A DNA stretch of 64,000 nt from RPQJ01 sp963846885 (GCA_963846885.1 CAWJXS010000002.1:62001-126000); one strand, 5' to 3'; shown: positions 1 to 9,124, counted from the first letter of the stretch. The notes: a model not told the origin generated them from the letters alone. A program made the numbers and translations.

Positions 1-528
1 GAGACGCCTGCCGGCGACCAGCGCAACGCAGCCTTCGAGGCGCTGGAGCAACGGGCCGAGAAGTTTTCCCACCAGAACCCGGCACGCGCCGAGTCGCTGA
101 TCTGGGAAGCGATCATCGAGAGCAGCTATGCCGGCGCCAAGGGCGGCCTCGGCGCGCTGTCGTTGTGCAAGGAAGCGCGCGGCAACCTCGAGGCCGCGTT
201 GAAGATCGATCCGAATGCGTTGAACGGTTCGGCCTACACGAGTCTCGGCGCCCTCTACTACAAGGTGCCCGGCTTCCCGGTGGGGTTCGGCAACGATGAC
301 AAGGCCGCCGAGCTGCTGCAGAAGGCCCTGCAGATCAACCCGAACGGCATCGACTCCAACTTCTTCTATGCCGAGTTCCTGTACGAGCAGGGCAAGTACG
401 CGCAAGCCCTGCAGCACCTCGAACGGGCCAGCAAGGCGGCGCCGCGACCGGGTCGCGAAGTCGCAGACAAGGGCCGGCGCGGCGAGATTGCGGCCCTGAC
501 GGCGAAGGTCAAGGCGAAGATGGGCTGA
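1..528 (+). CDS. TPR-repeat protein, C-terminal part
   Basis: The frame is open from the first base of the window, so the start lies upstream. About 175 residues are visible. The C-terminal half has TPR-type helix pairs: residues around EAALKIDPNA, then AAELLQKALQINPNG, then QALQHLERASKAAP, each showing the alternating small/large pattern and the terminal Asn-Pro or Ala-Pro turn. TPRs mediate protein-protein contacts; no catalytic motif is seen. The last 20 bases overlap the 3' end of the convergent truC gene. Partner and cellular role cannot be told from this fragment. Confidence 0.75.
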   Translation, partial: ETPAGDQRNAAFEALEQRAEKFSHQNPARAESLIWEAIIESSYAGAKGGLGALSLCKEARGNLEAALKIDPNALNGSAYTSLGALYYKVPGFPVGFGNDDKAAELLQKALQINPNGIDSNFFYAEFLYEQGKYAQALQHLERASKAAPRPGREVADKGRRGEIAALTAKVKAKMG

Positions 529-1279
529 GTGGATGCGCTGCGTGCCCGGCGCCGAGGCGATCGAGCAACGCAGCGAACTCCGCCGCGAGCGGCGCTTCGA
601 TACGCAGCGCCGCGCCTGGCGCAAGCGCGGGAAACTCGAGGCGCGTGCACGCGAGCAGCAGCCGCTGCATCCCGAACAGTTCGCGGAACAGGCGGTTGTG
701 CCGGCCTTTGCCGTACGTGGAGTCGCCGACGATAGGGTGCGACGCGCCTGCGAGGTGACGCCGCAACTGGTGCCGGCGACCGGTGTGCGGCGTGAGTTCG
801 ACCAGTGCGTAGCGTGAGGTCGGGTAGCGGTCGACGCATACGGGCAACTCGAACGTGGCGATGCGCCGGAAGCCGGTCAGCGATTCCCGGGGTTCCGCGA
901 CCTGGGAGCCGATGCGTTCGTCTTCGACGGCGGCGAGCGGCCGGTCGATCATGCCCGCGTCTTCAGGCCAGCCCCGCACCAGCGCGACGTACGTCTTGCT
1001 GACTGCGCGTTGCGCGAAGAGCGCCGCGTAGTCGCGCGCGGTGGCCGGGTCGAGACCGAAAGCGAGCACCCCTGAGGTGCCCTTGTCGAGCCGGTGAATC
1101 GTGTACACGCGTTGCCCCAGCTGGTCGCGCAGGAGCTGCAACGCGAAGCGTGTCTCGTGACGATCGATCGGCGACCGGTGTACGAGCAGGCCCGACGGCT
1201 TGTCGACCACGACGAGGCGTTCGTCGCGATACAGGATGGGCAACGTTTCGGGCGCAGCGGTGGGCGCTTCCGCGCTCAT
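509..1279 (-). CDS. truC: tRNA pseudouridine synthase TruC (RluA family)
   Basis: A 256-residue protein, close to the usual 260 of TruC, which converts U65 of certain tRNAs to pseudouridine in the cytosol. The RluA-family signature HRLDKGTSGV is at residues 62-71, with catalytic Asp at 65. The PHTGRRHQLRRH motif further on is also typical. It has no N-terminal S4 domain, which separates TruC from RluC and RluD. The gene starts 16 bases after the stop of the upstream SDR gene, so the two are probably co-transcribed. Assignment to TruC over other short RluA paralogues rests on length and the missing S4 domain. Confidence 0.82.
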   Translation of the reverse strand: MSAEAPTAAPETLPILYRDERLVVVDKPSGLLVHRSPIDRHETRFALQLLRDQLGQRVYTIHRLDKGTSGVLAFGLDPATARDYAALFAQRAVSKTYVALVRGWPEDAGMIDRPLAAVEDERIGSQVAEPRESLTGFRRIATFELPVCVDRYPTSRYALVELTPHTGRRHQLRRHLAGASHPIVGDSTYGKGRHNRLFRELFGMQRLLLACTRLEFPALAPGAALRIEAPLAAEFAALLDRLGAGHAAHPLSPSSP

Positions 1280-1295
1280 GCCCTTGGTCCCGTCG

Positions 1296-2078
1296 TCACC
1301 ATGGGATGCGCTCGCCGTCCCACGCGAAGAACTGGCCCGTGTCCTGCGGCTGCAGGCGATCGATCACGCGCAGCAGTTCGGCAACGGCGCGTTCCGTGGT
1401 GAAGAGCTGGTGTGCCGGCACGTTGGCCTGAAAGGGGCGGGACAGCTCGGTATCGGTCGTGCCCGGGTGCAGCGCTACGCAAATCACGTTGCGACGGCTG
1501 CGCGCCCATTCGATCGCGAGCGTGCGGGTGTACATGTTCTGCGCGGCCTTGGAGCCGCGATACGCGTACCAGCCGCCGAGCCTGTTGTCCTCGATGCTGC
1601 CGACCCGCGCCGAAAGGCTGGCGAAGACGGCGCGCTCCGCGTGCGCCAGCAACGGCTCGCAATGACGCGCGAGCAGCAAGGGCCCGATCGCGTTGACCGC
1701 GAAAGCGCGGGCGAGGGCGGCGGGTTGCACGTCGGCGAGGCGTTTCTCGGGCCGCAGGTGCAGCGCTGCGTCGTGCAGCACGCCTGCGCAATTGACGACC
1801 AGGTGCAGACGTGGGACCGTCTGCGCGATCGTCGCGACCGCGGCGGCGATCGACGCTTCGTCGGTGACGTCGAGCGCCAACACCGTCAGGCGACCGGCGC
1901 TCGCAGCTGCCAACGCGGCCAGTGCGGTGGCGCCGCCAGGCGAGCGGCACGTGGCGATGACGTGCCCGACACGGGTGCTGCCGAGGCACTGCCGCACGAA
2001 CTCGAGGCCGATGCCGCGGCTGCCGCCCTGGATCAGGACGTTGCCGCCCGCTGGGAAGGATTCGAACATGAGCTGCAT
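1296..2078 (-). CDS. Short-chain dehydrogenase/reductase
   Basis: About 260 residues with a classical SDR Rossmann fold. The glycine-rich cofactor loop GGSRGIG lies about 15 residues from the start, NCAG about 90 residues in, and the catalytic Tyr-x3-Lys is seen as YRGSK. The substrate is not evident; the C-terminal region resembles the cell-cell-signalling CsgA-like SDR group. Two ATGs, at 2078 and 2069, are possible. The first is given because an AGGA lies upstream of it; the frame stays open further upstream but crosses the divergent hydrolase. truC follows 16 bases downstream. The gene is divergent from the MEST-like hydrolase with almost no intergenic space, so promoters must lie inside the opposing gene starts. 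Confidence 0.8.
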   Translation of the reverse strand: MQLMFESFPAGGNVLIQGGSRGIGLEFVRQCLGSTRVGHVIATCRSPGGATALAALAAASAGRLTVLALDVTDEASIAAAVATIAQTVPRLHLVVNCAGVLHDAALHLRPEKRLADVQPAALARAFAVNAIGPLLLARHCEPLLAHAERAVFASLSARVGSIEDNRLGGWYAYRGSKAAQNMYTRTLAIEWARSRRNVICVALHPGTTDTELSRPFQANVPAHQLFTTERAVAELLRVIDRLQPQDTGQFFAWDGERIPW

Positions 2079-2093
2079 TCTGCAGGATTCCTG

Positions 2094-2978
2094 ATGGACC
2101 ATTCGCGCGAGCTCGACGCCTGGATCAATGCAGGCCGCCGCGAGTCGCTGTGCGGCTACGAGATTTTCTGCCGCGTGCAGGCGACCCCGGACAAGGAGCC
2201 GCTGCTGCTGATCCACGGCTTTCCGACGGCGAGCTACGACTGGCACCCGCTGTGGGATGAGCTCGCCGCACGGTACTCGCTCTATGCCTTCGACATGCTG
2301 GGCTTCGGCCTCTCCGCAAAGCCGCGTGGCCACGCCTACCCGATCGCGATCCAGGCCGACCTGTGCGAGGCGCTGCTCGCCCGCTGCGGCGTGCAGCGGC
2401 CGCACGTGCTGGCGCACGATTACGGCGTCACCGTCGCCCAGGAACTGCTCGCACGCGAACGGGAAGGGCGCCTGCCACTGGCCAGCCTGTGTTTCCTGAA
2501 TGGCGGCCTGTTCCCGGAGACGCACCGCGCACGTCCGATCCAGAAGCTTCTCGCCAACGACTGGCTCGGCCCGATCCTTGCGCGTGCAATCACCTACGGC
2601 ACGTTCAGCCGCACCATGCGCCGCATCGGCGGCCTCCATCCGCCCTCCGAGCGCGACCTGCAGGACCTCTGGGCCCTGCAAATCCGTGACGACGGACGGC
2701 AGGCACTCGCGCGCTGCATCAACTACATGGAGCAGCGGCGGCAGAATCGTGCGCGCTGGGTGGGGGCGCTCGTCGAATCGAAGGTACCGCGGCGCCTGCT
2801 GTGTGGCGCGCTCGACCCCGTCTCAGGGCGCCATCTCGCCGAGCGTTACCAGGAACTGGTGCCGCAACCCGACGTGGTGCTGTTCGATGAGCTCGGGCAC
2901 TACCCGCACCTCGAAGCACCCGAGCTGGTGCTGGCGGCCTACCTCGAATTTCGTGCGACGCTCAGGCCGACAGGTTGA
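2094..2978 (+). CDS. MEST-like alpha/beta hydrolase (Asp nucleophile)
   Basis: A 294-residue alpha/beta-hydrolase. The oxyanion-hole HGFP is at 41-44 and the nucleophile elbow is AHDYG, giving Asp109 in place of the usual Ser, as in haloalkane dehalogenases and epoxide hydrolases. A late GHYPHLE supplies the catalytic His. The segments HDYG...VAQELL, LCFLNGGLFPETHR and RRWVGAL-like match what I recall of animal MEST/PEG1, a hydrolase of unknown substrate, so this is a bacterial member of that family. The start ATG follows a CAGGA at 2084-2088. An in-frame extension upstream overlaps the SDR and is not credible. The substrate is unknown. Confidence 0.8.
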   Translation: MDHSRELDAWINAGRRESLCGYEIFCRVQATPDKEPLLLIHGFPTASYDWHPLWDELAARYSLYAFDMLGFGLSAKPRGHAYPIAIQADLCEALLARCGVQRPHVLAHDYGVTVAQELLAREREGRLPLASLCFLNGGLFPETHRARPIQKLLANDWLGPILARAITYGTFSRTMRRIGGLHPPSERDLQDLWALQIRDDGRQALARCINYMEQRRQNRARWVGALVESKVPRRLLCGALDPVSGRHLAERYQELVPQPDVVLFDELGHYPHLEAPELVLAAYLEFRATLRPTG

Positions 2979-3873
2979 ATGCAGCCCACCACGCGGCCAC
3001 GATGCCGGCGAGCGCAGCGACACCCGCCAGCCACTGGATGCGCGGGCCTGGAATGCGCGACAAGCGACCGAGCCACCAGCCTGCGACGCCGCCCACGGCA
3101 AAACCCGTGAGATGGGCCAGCACGTCCGTGTTCTCGCCTCCCACGCCCGTGAATCCCAGCAGGAACACGCCCGCAATCAACGGCGCCCAGCGATAGGCCC
3201 AGCGTTCGCCGGAGTCGGCGCGCCGCCGCCAGGCATAGGCAGCCAGCAAGCCCAGCATGGCGAACACCACGGTTGAAGCGCCGGCCGAGACGTGATTCGC
3301 GGGCTGGATCGTGGAGTTGAGCGCGTTGGCGAGCGTGGCTGCTGCCACGGCGCCGCCAAAAGCCACGCCGGGACCGAGCAGTTGCGATGCCAGCCAGCCG
3401 AAGAAGGCGCCGAACCCCAGGTTGCTGAGCAGGTGGGCGACGTCGAAGTGCAGCGTGAGCGCCGTGACGGTGCGCCACACTTCGCCACCGCGGACCGACA
3501 TCGTGTCGAGCACCCCGGCGGCGAGCCAGTTCTCGGCGAATGTCCGGTGACCGGCCAGCCACGCCACCGCGACCATGACGAAGACGTACACCGCCGGTCC
3601 GACCCACGCGCGGGGATGGATCTGTTCCGGTCGCGCCAGCATGCGCCGCTGCGGCGGGTTCTCGCGGTCGTAACCCCGCAGGTGCGTCACCGCGGCCATG
3701 GCGTGTTCCTGCAGCACCACCAGGCTCCACAGCTCGCCGTTCGGCACCACCTGCGAACCGATGCCGACGGCGTGCAGCATGAAAGCACGCTCTTCGCAGG
3801 CGGGGCGCCAGTGCGAGCGGTAGACCTCCGCAGGCATGGCCGACGGCGACGGGACTGCGGGCGGGAGGTTCAC
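2962..3873 (-). CDS. Rhomboid-family intramembrane serine protease
   Basis: About 303 residues. A hydrophilic N-terminal stretch of roughly 80 residues precedes about six hydrophobic membrane segments. The rhomboid catalytic dyad is visible: Ser in SAGAST (the usual GxSG is GASG; the last Gly is Thr here) and His in AHLTGF in the last core helix. Rhomboids cleave membrane proteins within the bilayer; the target is unknown. The GTG at 3873 is used, 16 bases after the upstream esterase stop; ATG at 3837 is an alternative, and neither has a clear ribosome site. The 3' end overlaps the convergent MEST-like gene by 17 bases. The GAST variant leaves some doubt about activity. Confidence 0.75.
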   Translation of the reverse strand: MNLPPAVPSPSAMPAEVYRSHWRPACEERAFMLHAVGIGSQVVPNGELWSLVVLQEHAMAAVTHLRGYDRENPPQRRMLARPEQIHPRAWVGPAVYVFVMVAVAWLAGHRTFAENWLAAGVLDTMSVRGGEVWRTVTALTLHFDVAHLLSNLGFGAFFGWLASQLLGPGVAFGGAVAAATLANALNSTIQPANHVSAGASTVVFAMLGLLAAYAWRRRADSGERWAYRWAPLIAGVFLLGFTGVGGENTDVLAHLTGFAVGGVAGWWLGRLSRIPGPRIQWLAGVAALAGIVAAWWAAFNLSA

Positions 3874-3889
3874 GTGGGAGCGGTATCGG

Positions 3890-5008
3890 TCAGGGCTGCA
3901 GCGCGCGGTAGAGGAAGGGCAGGCTGACATCCATCCGGTAATCGATGTCGGAATGGGTGTCGTCGAATTCCTCGTAGTGGTGCGCGATCCGCGCCTTTTC
4001 AAGTGCGCGCGACAACTGTCTCGACCCGTAGTGGATGTGGTACTGGTCGCGCCACCCGCAGTCGACATAGATGCCCTTGAGACGGCGCAGGCTGGTCGCG
4101 TACTTATCCACGAGGCGCACCGGATCGTGCTGCAGCCAGCGCTTCCAGCGCGTGGGCAGCAATTCTCCCGTTTCCATGTGGAAGGGCAGGCGGAACCCGT
4201 TGGGCGCGGCCGGGTCGGGGTCGTAAGTTGCGGCCATGCAGACGTTCATCAGCGCATGACCCTCACCGGTCGTGAGCTTGTCTTTCTTCCACATGGCGGC
4301 GAGGAAACGCCGCACCCGGCCATCGTCGATGCCCTGTGCCATTGCGCGGTCGCCGGCGGAATCGGCGTGCTGCTGATACTTCCCGTCCTTGCGCGGCGGC
4401 CGGCGGAAGCGGCCCAGCTCGTTCAGGGTGTTGGGCCAGTCGGCCCGATAGATGAAATCGAAGTACGCATCGCCTGAATGATTGGCGATCGCGCCCCAGT
4501 GCGAGGCGTACTTCATGCCGTGGATCATCGCGCCGTAGCCGCCCGAGGATTTGCCGAAGCAGCCGCGGTGCTCGCGCGAGGCCAGCGTGCGGAACTCCTT
4601 GTCGACGAGCGGGATGACTTCGTCGAGCAGGAAATCGGCATAGTTGCCGATGGCCGACGAGTTCACGTACTGGTTGCCACCGAGCGACGTGAAGCAATCC
4701 GGAAACACGATGATCGCGGGGCCCATCCGCTTCTCGTGCACGAGCCGTGCCGCGCGCTCGGCCACGTTCTCGCTGAACGGCTTCCAGTTCAGGTGCGCAA
4801 TGCCGGTGCCCGTGAATCCGACGAGGTCGTACAGCACGGGGAACCGCTGGCCGCGACCGTGCGTAGCGCCGCGGTCGTATTCGTGCGGCAGCCACACGCC
4901 GAGCGTGCGCTCGACCGGGTCACCCAGCGGGTTGTCCGCGAGGACCTTCGAGCGATGCCGCAGCGTGACAACGGTGCCGCTGGTGCTTGACGGGCGTTTG
5001 CGGGCCAT
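3890..5008 (-). CDS. Putative esterase, alpha/beta hydrolase (esterase D-like)
   Basis: A 372-residue cytosolic-looking protein of the putative esterase family that includes S-formylglutathione hydrolase and Fes/antigen-85-type enzymes. The nucleophile elbow is GKSSGG near residue 170, and the C-terminal DDTHSD region supplies the Asp/His part of the triad. It is longer than esterase D (about 280), with an insert rich in charged residues after the nucleophile. ATG at 5008 is preceded by GCAGGAG at good spacing; the open frame upstream to 5644 is antisense to the S9 peptidase and is discounted. The rhomboid gene lies 16 bases downstream, probably in the same transcript. Substrate unknown. Confidence 0.72.
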   Translation of the reverse strand: MARKRPSSTSGTVVTLRHRSKVLADNPLGDPVERTLGVWLPHEYDRGATHGRGQRFPVLYDLVGFTGTGIAHLNWKPFSENVAERAARLVHEKRMGPAIIVFPDCFTSLGGNQYVNSSAIGNYADFLLDEVIPLVDKEFRTLASREHRGCFGKSSGGYGAMIHGMKYASHWGAIANHSGDAYFDFIYRADWPNTLNELGRFRRPPRKDGKYQQHADSAGDRAMAQGIDDGRVRRFLAAMWKKDKLTTGEGHALMNVCMAATYDPDPAAPNGFRLPFHMETGELLPTRWKRWLQHDPVRLVDKYATSLRRLKGIYVDCGWRDQYHIHYGSRQLSRALEKARIAHHYEEFDDTHSDIDYRMDVSLPFLYRALQP

Positions 5009-5107
5009 GCGAACTCCTGCGTGGGACTGAACACGGGACAGCAGTGTCGCGTATTCGCTAGGATCGCGCGACCCGCGCCAACAGTCGCGCAGCCCGGCCA
5101 GAGCACC

Positions 5108-7135
5108 ATGCAAAGCCCGCGTCCCCGGACCTTGTTCTTCGTCCTTTGCGCCTGCGCCGGCTCCGCAGTCGCAGCCGACCTGCCACCGGACCGCTTCGGG
5201 CCCGCCGACCTCGCTCGTCTCGCAGACGTGGCCGAGCCCGCCTTCAGGCCCGACGGCAAGGCCATCGTCTACAGCGTGACGGTGACGAACGAGGCCGAGG
5301 ACAAGCGCCAGTCCGACCTGTGGCGAGTGAACTACGACGGCAGCGACCGGACGCAGCTCACGCAGACGCCGCTGCACGACGAGTGGTCGCCTGCCTGGTC
5401 GCCGGACGGACGCTGGCTCGCCTTTCTCTCCGACCGTGGCGACAAGGACGCCGTGACCCAGGTCTGGGCCATGCCGGCCGGGGGCGGGGAAGCGCGCGCG
5501 CTGACGGCACTGCCCGGCGGCGTGGACGACTTTGCGTGGGCTCCGGACAGCCAGCGACTGGCGCTGGTGGCGATGGACCCGGAGCGTCCGGCCGGCGCAC
5601 CGCAACCAAAGAATCCGCCGCCGATCGTCACCGGGCGCTGGCAAGCCAAGAAGGACGTGGACGGCTATCTCGACGCGCGTCGTTCACATCTTTACGTCCA
5701 GGATCGCGCCGGCGGCACGGCGGTGCAGCTCACCTCCGGCGACCATGACGAGGCGCACCCCGCGTGGTCGCCGGACGGAAAACACATCGCCTACGTGACG
5801 CGCCGCGGCGCCGAGCCCGATCGGCATTCGAACTTCGACATCTACCTGGTCGAACCACGCGCCGGCGCGGCCGAGCGCAGGCTCACGCAGTTCGACGGCG
5901 CCGATAACGATCCCGACCTGGGGTCGAAGCTGGCCTGGTCCCCGGATGGCAGCCGCATCGCCTACGTGCGCGGCGCCGAGGACAAGTGGATCTATTACGC
6001 CCCGACCCTGCTCGCGATCGTGGACGTGGCGACCGGCGACGCGCAGGTCCCGGCGCCGATCGACCGCTGGTTCTCGCAGCCGCGCTGGAGCCCCGACGGC
6101 AAGAGCGTGCTGGCGCTGATCGAGCACAGCCGTGTCACCCATCTTGCGCGAGTCGACGTCGCGTCGGGCAAGGTCACGCCACTGACCAGCGGGGCGCGCT
6201 TCGACGCCGGGTTCGCTGTCTCGCCGCAGGGCCACGTGGTCGTGCTGGGAGGCGACGACGTGACTCCGTTCGAACTCGCGGCGGTCGAGCGCGGCACACT
6301 GCGCACGGTGGCTGCGCACAACGAATGGCTCGCGCAGAAGAAGCTCGCGCGCTTCGAGGACATCACGTTCAAGAGCGCAGACGGCACGGCGATCGACGGC
6401 TTCGTGGTGAAGCCGGTCGATTTCGTCCCGGGGCGTCGCTATCCCACGATCCTGCGCATCCACGGCGGCCCGGTGTACCAGTTCAGTCACGAGTTCATGG
6501 CGGACTGGCAGGCTTACGCCGCACGCGGCTTCGTCGTCGTCGCCGCGAATCCGCGCGGCAGTTCCGGCCGCGGCTTCGACTTTGCGCGGGCCATCTATGC
6601 GGACTGGGGCAACAAGGACGTGCAGGACGTGCTCGCCGCCGTCGATCACGTCGTCGCGGCCGGCATCGCCGACCCGCAGCAGCTCGGCGTGGGCGGTCGC
6701 AGCTACGGCGGCATCCTGACCAACTACGTGATCGCCAGCGACACGCGCTTCAAGGCAGCGGTAAGCGGGGCGGGCGCGTCGAACTGGATCGGACTGTACG
6801 GTCACGACATGTACACGCGCGAGTACGAACTGGAACTCGGCACGCCCTGGGCGAATCGCGGCCTGTGGGAGCGCCTGAGTTATCCGTTCCTGCACGCGTA
6901 CCGGATCAAGACGCCGACGCTGTTCTACTGCGCGGAGCAGGACTTCAACGTGCCCTGCAACGGCAGCGAGCAGATGTACCAGGCGTTGCGGTCGCTGGGC
7001 GTGCCGACGCAGCTCGTGATCTATCCCGGCGAGAACCATGCGCTCACGGTGCCGAGCTACCTGAAGGATCGACTGCAGCGTCTGCTCGAGTGGAACGAGC
7101 GTCACCTGGTGGCTCCGGCCGCCACGGCAAAATAG
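5108..7135 (+). CDS. Exported S9-family (prolyl oligopeptidase-type) peptidase
   Basis: A 675-residue serine peptidase. Residues 1-24 form a signal peptide (basic start, FFVLCACAGSAVAA). Residues of about 30-400 carry WD/TolB-like beta-propeller repeats, recognisable by recurring WSPDG motifs. The C-terminal alpha/beta-hydrolase domain contains GGRSYGG with the catalytic Ser and a late GENHAL with the His. This is the acylaminoacyl-peptidase/dipeptidyl-peptidase type of S9, expected in the periplasm to trim short peptides. An upstream in-frame GTG/ATG extension of 29 residues would destroy the signal peptide, so 5108 was chosen. The Rieske gene follows 35 bases downstream. Confidence 0.88.
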   Translation: MQSPRPRTLFFVLCACAGSAVAADLPPDRFGPADLARLADVAEPAFRPDGKAIVYSVTVTNEAEDKRQSDLWRVNYDGSDRTQLTQTPLHDEWSPAWSPDGRWLAFLSDRGDKDAVTQVWAMPAGGGEARALTALPGGVDDFAWAPDSQRLALVAMDPERPAGAPQPKNPPPIVTGRWQAKKDVDGYLDARRSHLYVQDRAGGTAVQLTSGDHDEAHPAWSPDGKHIAYVTRRGAEPDRHSNFDIYLVEPRAGAAERRLTQFDGADNDPDLGSKLAWSPDGSRIAYVRGAEDKWIYYAPTLLAIVDVATGDAQVPAPIDRWFSQPRWSPDGKSVLALIEHSRVTHLARVDVASGKVTPLTSGARFDAGFAVSPQGHVVVLGGDDVTPFELAAVERGTLRTVAAHNEWLAQKKLARFEDITFKSADGTAIDGFVVKPVDFVPGRRYPTILRIHGGPVYQFSHEFMADWQAYAARGFVVVAANPRGSSGRGFDFARAIYADWGNKDVQDVLAAVDHVVAAGIADPQQLGVGGRSYGGILTNYVIASDTRFKAAVSGAGASNWIGLYGHDMYTREYELELGTPWANRGLWERLSYPFLHAYRIKTPTLFYCAEQDFNVPCNGSEQMYQALRSLGVPTQLVIYPGENHALTVPSYLKDRLQRLLEWNERHLVAPAATAK

Positions 7136-7170
7136 CGACGCCTGGAGAGGGCGCGGCACGGGAGTTCGCA

Positions 7171-8235
7171 ATGACGATTCCGGATGGGCTGGAACGCGCG
7201 CACGCGCTCGCCGCAGCGCGCTACTTCGGCGAGGCCACGCTCGAACTCGAGCGGCGGGCGGTGTTCGGCGCGTCGTGGCAGATGGTCGCGCATCGCGCCC
7301 AACTGGCGGAGCCCGGCGACCACGTGCTGATCGACATCGCCGGCACACCGGTCGTGCTGCTGCGCGCCGCGGATGGCGTCCTGCGCGCCTTTCCCAACGT
7401 CTGCAGGCATCGTGCAGGGCCGCTGGTGCTCTGCAGCGGCAAGGGGCTCAAGAACCTGCGCTGCAAGTACCACGGCTGGCTCTACAGCGCCCATGGCCAG
7501 CTGCTGGCGGCGCCGGAAATGCAGGACGCCGCGCAGTTCAGGGTCGAGGACGTGCGGCTGCCGCAGTTCGCAGTGCGCGAGTGGCAGGGACTGGTCTTCG
7601 TTGCGCTCGGCGCAGCGGCGCCTGCGTTCGACGCCGTGTATGCCGGCATCGTCGAGCGCATCGCCCCGGTCGACCTGGCGGCAATGCAATTCGTGCGGCA
7701 CGAAGCGTGGGACGTCGCCTGCAACTGGAAGGTGTACGTCGACAATTTTCTCGAGGGCTACCACGTACCCATGGTGCACCCGGCCCTCGCAGACGTCGTC
7801 GACTACCGCAACTACGAGGTCGAACTGTTCGACTGGTACTCATTGCAGCATTCGCCGCTGCAGGCCGGCGACGGCATCTATGGCGCGGGCACGGCGTATT
7901 ACTACTTCGTCTATCCGAACGTCATGCTCAACGTGATGCCGGGGCGGCTGCAGACCAATCGCGTGCTGCCGCTGGGCCCCGGCCGTTGCCGCGTGGAGTT
8001 CGAGTGGTTCTATACGCCGACCGCTGCGGCGTTCGCGCGCATCGACAACGACCGCGCGTTCACGAATGCGATCCAGGAAGAAGACGTCGCGATCTGCGAG
8101 CGGGTGCAGCTTGGCCTCGCGTCGGGCCACTACGAAGCGGGCCGCTTGTGTCCGCGGCGCGAGGCGGGCGTGTGGCACTTCCATGAGCGGCTGCGCGCGG
8201 CGTATGCGGCGGCTGCCGATCCGCAGGCCGGTTGA
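7171..8235 (+). CDS. Rieske [2Fe-2S] aromatic-ring-type oxygenase alpha subunit
   Basis: A 354-residue oxygenase component. The Rieske cluster ligands are CRH at about residue 76 and CKYHGW about 20 residues on. The mononuclear iron site is seen in DNFLEGYHVPMVHP. This arrangement is typical of choline/carnitine monooxygenase-like and other Rieske non-heme oxygenases, which need a separate reductase; none is adjacent. GGAG lies 8 bases before the ATG. It may be co-transcribed with the S9 peptidase. The substrate cannot be deduced, though the nearby FAD and GcvT-like genes make a methylated amine or ether possible. Confidence 0.85.
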   Translation: MTIPDGLERAHALAAARYFGEATLELERRAVFGASWQMVAHRAQLAEPGDHVLIDIAGTPVVLLRAADGVLRAFPNVCRHRAGPLVLCSGKGLKNLRCKYHGWLYSAHGQLLAAPEMQDAAQFRVEDVRLPQFAVREWQGLVFVALGAAAPAFDAVYAGIVERIAPVDLAAMQFVRHEAWDVACNWKVYVDNFLEGYHVPMVHPALADVVDYRNYEVELFDWYSLQHSPLQAGDGIYGAGTAYYYFVYPNVMLNVMPGRLQTNRVLPLGPGRCRVEFEWFYTPTAAAFARIDNDRAFTNAIQEEDVAICERVQLGLASGHYEAGRLCPRREAGVWHFHERLRAAYAAAADPQAG

Positions 8236-8238
8236 TTC

Positions 8239-8721
8239 TCAGGGCTCTTTTCTGGCCGTGAGCTTCTCGCGCAACTGCATCGACTCGACTTTGTCCGGCC
8301 AGTCGAACGAGCCGTAGCCGTAACGGATGATCGCATTTACGACCGGGCCCATTTCAGCGCTCGTTGACGTCACCGGTCGAACCCGGAAGAACGATGCACC
8401 GCGGGAGGGGTCATCAGGGACGTAGAGGCCGCAGGTCCAGTCGTTGGTTCCCGTCATCTTAGGCGTGCGGATGTCTAGATGCATGCAATTGCCGTCGCCG
8501 ATGAAGTAACGGCCACGACGGTCCGTGTACATCAGCAGGTAAGTGCCCGCTCGCAGCGTGTACAGAATGTTATGCCCCTGGACACTCACGTCGCCTTCCA
8601 GCACGTGCGCGACAGGAGGCACGATCTGCTGCAGATGCTTCGGGTTGACGGACTTTGCGTGAATGCTTCCTGCAAAGAGCATGGAGAGTACGAGAGCGAT
8701 GGGCAGAAGCTTGATGTTCAA
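8239..8721 (-). CDS. Small exported protein of unknown function
   Basis: About 160 residues beginning with a convincing signal peptide (LNIKLLPIALVLSMLFAGSIHA). The rest is a soluble, probably beta-rich domain with two Cys (GNCMHL and TWTCGL-like positions) that could form a disulfide. I recognise no family. No ATG precedes the signal peptide; TTG at 8721 places it at the N-terminus, while TTG at 8778 would add 19 residues and overlap the GIY-YIG gene. Base composition here is slightly less GC-rich than in neighbours. The stop is 3 bases from the convergent Rieske gene stop. Confidence 0.6.
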   Translation of the reverse strand: MNIKLLPIALVLSMLFAGSIHAKSVNPKHLQQIVPPVAHVLEGDVSVQGHNILYTLRAGTYLLMYTDRRGRYFIGDGNCMHLDIRTPKMTGTNDWTCGLYVPDDPSRGASFFRVRPVTSTSAEMGPVVNAIIRYGYGSFDWPDKVESMQLREKLTARKEP

Positions 8722-8740
8722 GGTCTGGATCCCGGTGGCC

Positions 8741-9106
8741 TCAGCGCTGTGCGTCCGGTCTCGTGGCCCGATCAGCAAGGCTCACGATGCCTTCTGCCAG
8801 CGATACAGGGTTCGCTTCTGAGCGGCCGCCGAGGTCCTCGAACCATGCCAGCTTCTCGGGCCGGGGCAGCGCCTTGAGCCGAACCTCCATCGACGCCGCC
8901 GCGCTGCGATGTTCGAACCAGACGAGCGCGGCCAGCGACTGCGGCCGATTCGCGCGCGTGAAGGCAGCACCCTTGCCGGATTGATGCACCGCGAAGCGCT
9001 CGACAGGTGTCGGGCTGATGCCGATGTAACTCTTGCCGCCGGCGCAGTGCAGCAGGTAGACCGCCCAGGGCCTGGGTGCGGGCGCGACTGCAGGATCATC
9101 CACCAT
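8741..9106 (-). CDS. GIY-YIG domain protein (UPF0213/YhbQ-like)
   Basis: A 121-residue single-domain protein. WAVYLLHCAGGKSYIGIS is the GIY-YIG core, followed by Arg in VERFAVHQSGKG and the TRANRP segment, matching the small stand-alone GIY-YIG proteins of the YhbQ/UPF0213 type. These are presumed nucleases, often of unknown cellular role. ATG at 9106 is given; no strong ribosome site is seen. The FAD-oxidoreductase gene ends 18 bases upstream, so read-through from it is likely. Confidence 0.8.
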   Translation of the reverse strand: MVDDPAVAPAPRPWAVYLLHCAGGKSYIGISPTPVERFAVHQSGKGAAFTRANRPQSLAALVWFEHRSAAASMEVRLKALPRPEKLAWFEDLGGRSEANPVSLAEGIVSLADRATRPDAQR

Positions 9107-9124
9107 TGCGCCGCTGCGGCCTGG

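Noticed and set aside
5684..7348. Long minus-strand open frame (554 codons) opposite the S9 peptidase
   Set aside because: It is the antisense shadow of a clearly recognised gene in GC-rich DNA; its translation is Arg/Ala/His-rich with no domain.
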